Assembly (NCBI GenBank): GCA_036521655.1
Contig: DATDHI010000088.1
Location: 1-10,537 of the forward strand
Direction of reading: 5' to 3'
DNA length: 10,537 nucleotides
Origin: GCA-003244245 sp036521655
GTDB taxonomy: Bacteria; Actinomycetota; Actinomycetes; Mycobacteriales; Pseudonocardiaceae
Shown here: positions 7,410-10,537 of the stretch, piece by piece
How positions within the stretch are numbered: position 1 is the stretch's first letter
How the letters are laid out: every line of letters begins with the position of its first letter
Program-made: the position numbers and the translations under genes
The notes under the pieces: model-generated
Told to the model about the DNA's origin: nothing
The model's input: the letters and a program-made list of their open reading frames with translations, nothing else
Database searches by the model: none

Positions 7410-7427
7410 GTGTAACAGTGTTATACT
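7410..7427 (+). promoter_or_regulatory. Extended -10 promoter overlapped by an inverted-repeat operator
   Basis: TGTTATACT (7419-7427) is an extended -10 element (TGn plus TATACT). It is half of the inverted repeat GTGTAACA-G-TGTTATAC (7410-7426, seven of eight pairs). Transcription would start near 7434, about 23 nt before the DUF1707 start codon. A repressor bound here, for example of the TetR type that favours such symmetric sites, would block the promoter. The -35 region is weak, as is normal with an extended -10. Confidence 0.6.
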
Positions 7428-7456
7428 TGGTGGGGAGGAGCTGGCTGGAGGTGCCG

Positions 7457-7918
7457 ATGAACGGGACGAGCAGCACGATGGGGATCGTGGACGACAACAT
7501 GCCACGGGATCAGATGCGGGCCGCGGACACTGATCGGGAACGGGTCGCGGAGCAGTTGCGGTCGGCGCACTCCGAGGGCCGCCTGGATCTCACCGAGTAC
7601 GACGAGCGGGTCCAGCAGGCCTGGGGGGCCCGGACCTACGGTGAGCTCGAGACGCTCACCGCTGACCTGCCCCAGGCTCTGCGGCCAGCCGCTCTAGCGG
7701 CCGGCCGACAACCCGACCGGCAGCACCACCGCGGCAGGGCTGCGGTCGCCGCCTGGGCCGGCGTGAGCGTGCTCAACCTGCTGATCTGGGCGGTGGTGTC
7801 GCTGGCCACCGTCAGCTGGTTCTATCCTTGGTGGGTCTGGGTCGCAGGCCCGTGGGGGGCGATGCTGCTCGCCGGCTGGATAGGCGAGCGGGTGAGGGCT
7901 CCCAGGCCTCGGCGGTGA
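7457..7918 (+). CDS. DUF1707 membrane protein
   Basis: A 153-residue protein. Residues 20-72 match the actinobacterial DUF1707 domain: MRAADTDRERVAEQLRSAHS, EGRLDLTEYDERV and ARTYGELETLTADLP. An Ala/Arg/His-rich linker (73-94) follows, then two predicted membrane helices (about 95-119 and 122-143) rich in tryptophan, with a basic tail RVRAPRPRR that should stay in the cytoplasm. DUF1707 is widespread in actinobacteria, usually near the N-terminus of small membrane proteins; its function is unknown to me, though a SHOCT-like oligomerisation role has been suggested for similar short modules. The ATG at 7457 has GGAGG (7447-7451) 5 nt upstream; the reading frame extends upstream to 7334 but that would cover the promoter. 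It stands alone before the infA promoter. Confidence 0.85.
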   Translation: MNGTSSTMGIVDDNMPRDQMRAADTDRERVAEQLRSAHSEGRLDLTEYDERVQQAWGARTYGELETLTADLPQALRPAALAAGRQPDRQHHRGRAAVAAWAGVSVLNLLIWAVVSLATVSWFYPWWVWVAGPWGAMLLAGWIGERVRAPRPRR

Positions 7919-7935
7919 ACCGTGCGGGGGCCGGT

Positions 7936-7965
7936 TTGGATACCTTGCCGACCTCGACGTAAACT
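7936..7965 (+). promoter_or_regulatory. Probable promoter of the infA-rpoA operon
   Basis: TTGGAT (7936-7941) and TAAACT (7960-7965) are 18 nt apart and resemble the housekeeping consensus. Transcription would start near 7972, leaving a leader of about 180 nt before infA. It begins just 18 nt after the DUF1707 stop codon. Confidence 0.5.
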
Positions 7966-7994
7966 GTGTTGTCGGCGCGAGGATCGCGCCGGTT

Positions 7995-8050
7995 CTCAGC
8001 GTGTCTGCAGGTATCTGAGCAGGTTTACCGCTCAGCGGGTGCGTCCCCGC
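7995..8050 (+). promoter_or_regulatory. Structured leader of the infA operon with competing stems
   Basis: CTGAGC (8015-8020) can pair with GCTCAG (8030-8035) or, as CTGAG (8015-8019), with an upstream CTCAG (7995-7999); both cannot form together. A second hairpin, GCGGG/CCCGC (8035-8039 with 8046-8050), abuts the first. This is the arrangement of an attenuator or ribosomal-protein-responsive leader, but no U tract is seen. The stretch from 8051 to 8146 shows only short GC stems. Confidence 0.4.
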
Positions 8051-8153
8051 ACTCTTTACTGGTGCCTCCCCACGTCTTGGAACTGGCCGGTGCCTGCGTC
8101 GTGGTGAGGCCGTCATCCGGCGGCACGGCGAATCTGGCAGGAACGCGGAGGAC

Positions 8154-8375
8154 ATGGGCAAAAAGGACGGGGCGATCGAGGTCGAGGGCAAGGTGGTCGA
8201 GCCACTCCCCAACGCGATGTTCCGGGTCGAGTTGGAGAACGGTCACCGCGTTCTCGCGCACATCAGTGGCAAGATGCGCCAGCACTACATCCGTATCCTG
8301 CCCGAGGACCGGGTAGTCGTGGAGCTCTCGCCATACGACCTGTCCCGAGGCCGCATCGTCTACCGCTACAAGTAA
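8154..8375 (+). CDS. infA: Translation initiation factor IF-1
   Basis: A 73-residue protein, the exact family length. IF-1 is a single OB-fold (S1-like) domain that blocks the ribosomal A site during initiation and supports IF-2 and IF-3. The conserved stretches KKDGAIEVEGKVVEPLPNA, ISGKMRQHYIRIL and YDLSRGRIVYRYK are present. The second residue is glycine (MGKK) where MAKK is most common. The ATG at 8154 has GGAGG at 8147-8151, closer than ideal, and AGGA at 8139-8142 as a better-spaced alternative. It heads the operon with rpmJ, rpsM, rpsK, rpsD and rpoA. In many bacteria secY, adk and map precede infA; here they do not. Confidence 0.98.
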   Translation: MGKKDGAIEVEGKVVEPLPNAMFRVELENGHRVLAHISGKMRQHYIRILPEDRVVVELSPYDLSRGRIVYRYK

Positions 8376-8393
8376 CTACCACAACTGAAGGCC

Positions 8394-8414
8394 CGGGACC
8401 GTAGTACGGTCCCG
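8394..8414. promoter_or_regulatory. Perfect 21-nt palindrome between infA and rpmJ
   Basis: CGGGACCGTA, one G, TACGGTCCCG: 10-bp arms without mismatch. In mRNA it forms a very stable hairpin that ends 17 nt before the rpmJ start codon and 7 nt before its ribosome binding site. It lacks a U tract. It could set the infA:rpmJ ratio through partial termination, processing or translational control. Confidence 0.75.
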
Positions 8415-8431
8415 CGACCAGGAGAGATGAC

Positions 8432-8545
8432 GTGAAGGTGCAGCCGAGCGTCAAGAGGATCTGCGACAAGTGCAAGGTGATCCGCCGCCACGGCGTGGTC
8501 ATGGTGATCTGCGAGAACCTGCGCCACAAGCAGCGTCAGGGCTGA
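8432..8545 (+). CDS. rpmJ: 50S ribosomal protein L36
   Basis: A 37-residue protein, MKVQPSVKRICDKCKVIRRH at the start, the usual length of L36 in the large subunit. The zinc ribbon is complete (Cys11, Cys14, Cys27, His32), so this is the zinc-binding C+ form. Some actinobacteria also have a zinc-free paralogue under Zur control; none is seen here. The start is GTG at 8432 with GGAGA at 8421-8425. It lies between infA and rpsM, its standard place. Confidence 0.97.
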   Translation: MKVQPSVKRICDKCKVIRRHGVVMVICENLRHKQRQG

Positions 8546-8612
8546 GCACCGCACGACGTCGCCGGTCCACGGCGCGAGAAGATCTCCCCGCACCAACCGA
8601 TCACACGGGTCG

Positions 8613-8665
8613 GTCCACCCCTGGACGCCAGGCTGGGGCCCGCGGACGACGAGTCCGCCCGCGGG
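8613..8665 (+). promoter_or_regulatory. Hairpins in the rpmJ-rpsM gap
   Basis: The 169-nt gap holds GTCCA-cccc-TGGAC (8613-8626) and GCGGAC-5 nt-GTCCGC (8642-8658), the latter flanked by CCC/GGG that could lengthen it. The gap is much longer than the others in this operon. In E. coli the S13-S11-S4-alpha operon is repressed by S4 at a leader structure before rpsM; these hairpins are in the equivalent place, but no sequence similarity is claimed. A promoter could also lie here. Confidence 0.35.
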
Positions 8666-8714
8666 ACGGACGGGGAGCAGACCTGGGCACGACGGAGACA
8701 GGAGACACCGCCGC

Positions 8715-9095
8715 ATGGCACGACTCGCTGGCGTCGACCTCCCCCGCGACAAGCGGATGGAGGTCGCGCTGACCTACATCTACGGCATTGGCCGTACCCG
8801 CTCGCACGAGATCCTCAGTGGTACCGGGGTGAGCCCGGACCTGCGCTCCAAGGATCTCACCGACGACGACCTCGTCCGGCTGCGGGACTACATCGAGGAA
8901 AACTACAAAGTCGAGGGTGACCTCCGCCGTGAGGTCCAGGCCGACATCCGCCGGAAGATCGAGATCGGCTGCTACGAGGGCCTGCGGTGGCGTCGCGGGT
9001 TGCCAGTGCGTGGTCAGCGGACCAAGACCAACGCCCGCACCCGCAAGGGCCCGAAGAAGACGGTCGCCGGCAAGAAGAAGGCCGGGAAGAAGTAG
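8715..9095 (+). CDS. rpsM: 30S ribosomal protein S13
   Basis: A 126-residue S13, which sits in the head of the small subunit and contacts the large subunit and P-site tRNA. The N-terminal helix-two-turn-helix region (YIYGIGRTRSHEIL, 21-34) and the C-terminal signature GLPVRGQRTKTNAR (95-108) are present, followed by a lysine-rich tail. Trp92 stands in GLRWRRG where histidine is more usual. The ATG at 8715 follows AGGAGA with about 10 nt spacing. It begins the S13-S11-S4-alpha block, 169 nt after rpmJ, so it may also have its own promoter or leader control. Confidence 0.98.
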   Translation: MARLAGVDLPRDKRMEVALTYIYGIGRTRSHEILSGTGVSPDLRSKDLTDDDLVRLRDYIEENYKVEGDLRREVQADIRRKIEIGCYEGLRWRRGLPVRGQRTKTNARTRKGPKKTVAGKKKAGKK

Positions 9096-9133
9096 ACCCC
9101 CCTCTCACCCAGACTTGGTAGGAGTCCGATCGC

Positions 9134-9541
9134 ATGCCACCCAGAGCACGAACAGGTGCGGGCACCAAGAAGGTGCGACGCAAGGAGAAGAAGAATGTCG
9201 CGCATGGCCATGCGCACATCAAGTCGACGTTCAACAACACGATAGTCTCGATCACCGACCCCACCGGCGCGGTGATCGCGTGGGCCTCGGCGGGCCACGT
9301 CGGGTTCAAGGGCTCGCGCAAGTCCACCCCGTTCGCCGCCCAGATGGCCGCTGAGAACGCCGCCCGCAAGGCCGCTGAGCACGGCATGAAGAAGGTCGAT
9401 GTCTTCGTCAAGGGCCCGGGTTCGGGCCGCGAGACCGCGATCCGCTCGTTGCAGGCCGCCGGCTTGGAGGTCGGCACCATCCAGGACGTGACCCCGCAGC
9501 CGCACAACGGCTGCCGCCCGCCGAAGCGGCGTAGGGTCTGA
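9134..9541 (+). CDS. rpsK: 30S ribosomal protein S11
   Basis: A 135-residue S11, a platform protein of the small subunit near the mRNA exit. The conserved core GHAHIKSTFNNTIVSITD (25-42), ASAGHVGFKGSRKSTPFAAQ (51-70) and KGPGSGRE (93-100) are seen, and the C-terminus DVTPQPHNGCRPPKRRRV is the universal ending. The N-terminus is the basic actinobacterial type (MPPRARTGAGTKKVRRKEKK). The ATG at 9134 follows AGGAG (9120-9124) at a 9-nt spacing. The gap from rpsM is 38 nt and to rpsD 20 nt, so the genes are cotranscribed. Confidence 0.98.
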   Translation: MPPRARTGAGTKKVRRKEKKNVAHGHAHIKSTFNNTIVSITDPTGAVIAWASAGHVGFKGSRKSTPFAAQMAAENAARKAAEHGMKKVDVFVKGPGSGRETAIRSLQAAGLEVGTIQDVTPQPHNGCRPPKRRRV

Positions 9542-9561
9542 GGCGCGGGGAGGAGTAGCAG

Positions 9562-10167
9562 ATGGCTCGATACACCGGACCCGTGACCCGCAAGTCCCGG
9601 CGGCTCAAGACCGACCTGGTCGGCGGTGACCAGGCCTTCGAGCGCCGCCCGTATCCGCCCGGGCAGCACGGCCGCGCGCGGATCAAGGAGAGCGAGTACC
9701 TGCAGCAGATGCAGGAGAAGCAGAAGGCCCGCTTCACCTATGGCGTGATGGAAAAGCAGTTCCATCGGTACTACGAGGAGGCCAGCCGCCGCTCCGGCAA
9801 GACCGGTGACACGCTGCTCCAGATCCTGGAGTCGCGGCTGGACAACGTGATCTACCGCACCGGTCTGGCCCGCACCCGGCGCCAGTCCCGCCAACTGGTG
9901 AGCCACGGGCATTTCCTGGTCAACGGCGAGAAGGTGGACGTCCCCAGCTTTCGGGTGTCCCGATTCGACATCATCGATGTCAAGCCGAAGTCGGTGCCGA
10001 CGCTGCCGTTCCTGGTGGCCAAGGAGACCGTCGGTGACCGTCCGGTGCCGGCATGGCTTCAGGTGGTCCCCTCGTCGCTGCGGGTGCTGGTGCACCGGCT
10101 GCCGGAGCGGGCCCAGATCGACGTGCCGCTGCAGGAGCAACTGATCGTCGAGTTCTATTCGAAGTAA
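9562..10167 (+). CDS. rpsD: 30S ribosomal protein S4
   Basis: A 201-residue S4, a primary 16S rRNA binder that starts assembly of the small-subunit body and, in E. coli, represses its own operon. The N-terminal KSRRLKTDLVGGD (11-23) and RPYPPGQHGRARIKESEY (29-46) are present, then the S4 RNA-binding domain (about 91-155) with SRLDNVIYRTGLARTRRQSR and LVNGEKVDVPSF. No zinc-binding cysteines occur in the N-terminal part, so this is the C- form. The ATG at 9562 follows GGGGAGGAG with 6 nt spacing. Its presence between rpsK and rpoA argues against Streptomyces, where rpsD is located elsewhere. Confidence 0.98.
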   Translation: MARYTGPVTRKSRRLKTDLVGGDQAFERRPYPPGQHGRARIKESEYLQQMQEKQKARFTYGVMEKQFHRYYEEASRRSGKTGDTLLQILESRLDNVIYRTGLARTRRQSRQLVSHGHFLVNGEKVDVPSFRVSRFDIIDVKPKSVPTLPFLVAKETVGDRPVPAWLQVVPSSLRVLVHRLPERAQIDVPLQEQLIVEFYSK

Positions 10168-10214
10168 CCGGACCGACGGCGTCAAATAGTGGGCGCCAGA
10201 GGAGGAACATCACC

Positions 10215-10537
10215 ATGCTGATCACACAGCGACCCACCCTCAGCGAGGAGCAGGTCGTCGACACCCGCTCCCGGTTCGTCATCGAGCCGCTGGAGCCGGG
10301 TTTCGGCTACACCCTGGGAAACTCGCTGCGCCGGACCTTGCTCTCGTCCATCCCCGGGGCAGCAGTCACCAGTATTCGTATCGACGGTGTGCTGCACGAG
10401 TTCACCACCGTGCCGGGTGTCAAGGAGGACGTCACCGACATCATTCTCAACCTCAAGGAGCTGGTGGTCGGCTCTGAGGAGGACGAGCCGGTGACGATGT
10501 ACCTGCGCAAGCAGGGTCCGGGTGACGTCACCGCGGG
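10215..10537 (+). CDS. rpoA: DNA-directed RNA polymerase subunit alpha (partial, N-terminal part)
   Basis: The first 107 residues of the alpha subunit, which dimerises to nucleate RNA polymerase assembly. The N-terminal domain shows RFVIEPLEPGFGYTLGNSLR (20-39) and RRTLLSSIPGAAVTSIRIDG, the dimerisation and beta-contact region, and VPGVKEDVTDIILNLK. The C-terminal DNA-binding domain lies beyond the right edge. The ATG at 10215 has AGAGGAGGA at 10198-10206. It follows rpsD by 47 nt; this rpsD-rpoA coupling links ribosome and polymerase production. Confidence 0.98.
   Translation, partial: MLITQRPTLSEEQVVDTRSRFVIEPLEPGFGYTLGNSLRRTLLSSIPGAAVTSIRIDGVLHEFTTVPGVKEDVTDIILNLKELVVGSEEDEPVTMYLRKQGPGDVTA

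Noticed and set aside
7923..8153. Possible tRNA or other known structural RNA before infA
   Set aside because: Hairpins are present but no cloverleaf, T-loop or CCA-like end can be built.
8857..10185. 442-codon minus-strand frame opposite rpsM, rpsK and rpsD
   Set aside because: It is antisense to three certain ribosomal protein genes and has no recognisable domain or ribosome binding site.

Overview
High-GC coding with strong G/C third-position bias, GTG starts, a stand-alone groEL with CIRCE operators and a GGM-type tail, an XdhC-family gene, a DUF1707 gene and the order infA-rpmJ-rpsM-rpsK-rpsD-rpoA all point to an actinobacterium. Having rpsD between rpsK and rpoA fits the Mycobacterium/Pseudonocardia side of the phylum rather than Streptomyces, where rpsD lies elsewhere. 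A Pseudonocardiales member is my best guess from sequence alone; I cannot name a species.

Layout. (1) 1-652, minus strand: 5' part of moeA, which runs off the left edge. (2) 781-993: cold-shock protein gene divergent from moeA, with a perfect 15-nt palindrome in its leader. (3) 1053-2156: membrane-anchored Ser/Thr protein kinase with a non-RD catalytic loop and no extracellular sensor. (4) 2169-2230: two tandem CIRCE operators, followed by groEL (2351-3979, GroEL2 type) and a strong hairpin terminator. (5) 4036-4101: a nested palindromic repeat, then a minus-strand amino-acid-type ABC transporter lipoprotein gene (4112-5261) that is broken by frame changes and an internal deletion. (6) 5338-5403: a duplicated palindrome, then a MocA/MobA-like nucleotidyltransferase (5462-6052) and an XdhC/CoxI-family maturation protein (6157-7305). 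(7) 7324-7386: a 63-nt palindrome, then a small DUF1707 membrane protein (7457-7918) with a promoter/operator-like inverted repeat. (8) 7936-10537: the infA-rpmJ-rpsM-rpsK-rpsD-rpoA operon, with a long structured leader and hairpins before rpmJ and rpsM; rpoA runs off the right edge.

How the parts relate. moeA, the MocA-like gene and xdhC all serve molybdenum-cofactor supply to molybdenum hydroxylases (xanthine dehydrogenase or CO dehydrogenase type), but they lie in two separate blocks and no hydroxylase subunit is visible here. csp, groEL and the kinase are stress- or signalling-related but look like separate transcription units. The right-hand quarter is the housekeeping translation/RNA polymerase operon.

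I do not see a clear undescribed multi-gene system. The most noteworthy non-routine signals are the decayed transporter gene, three complex intergenic palindromic elements, the double CIRCE with an extra 18-bp palindrome in the groEL leader, and the kinase architecture.
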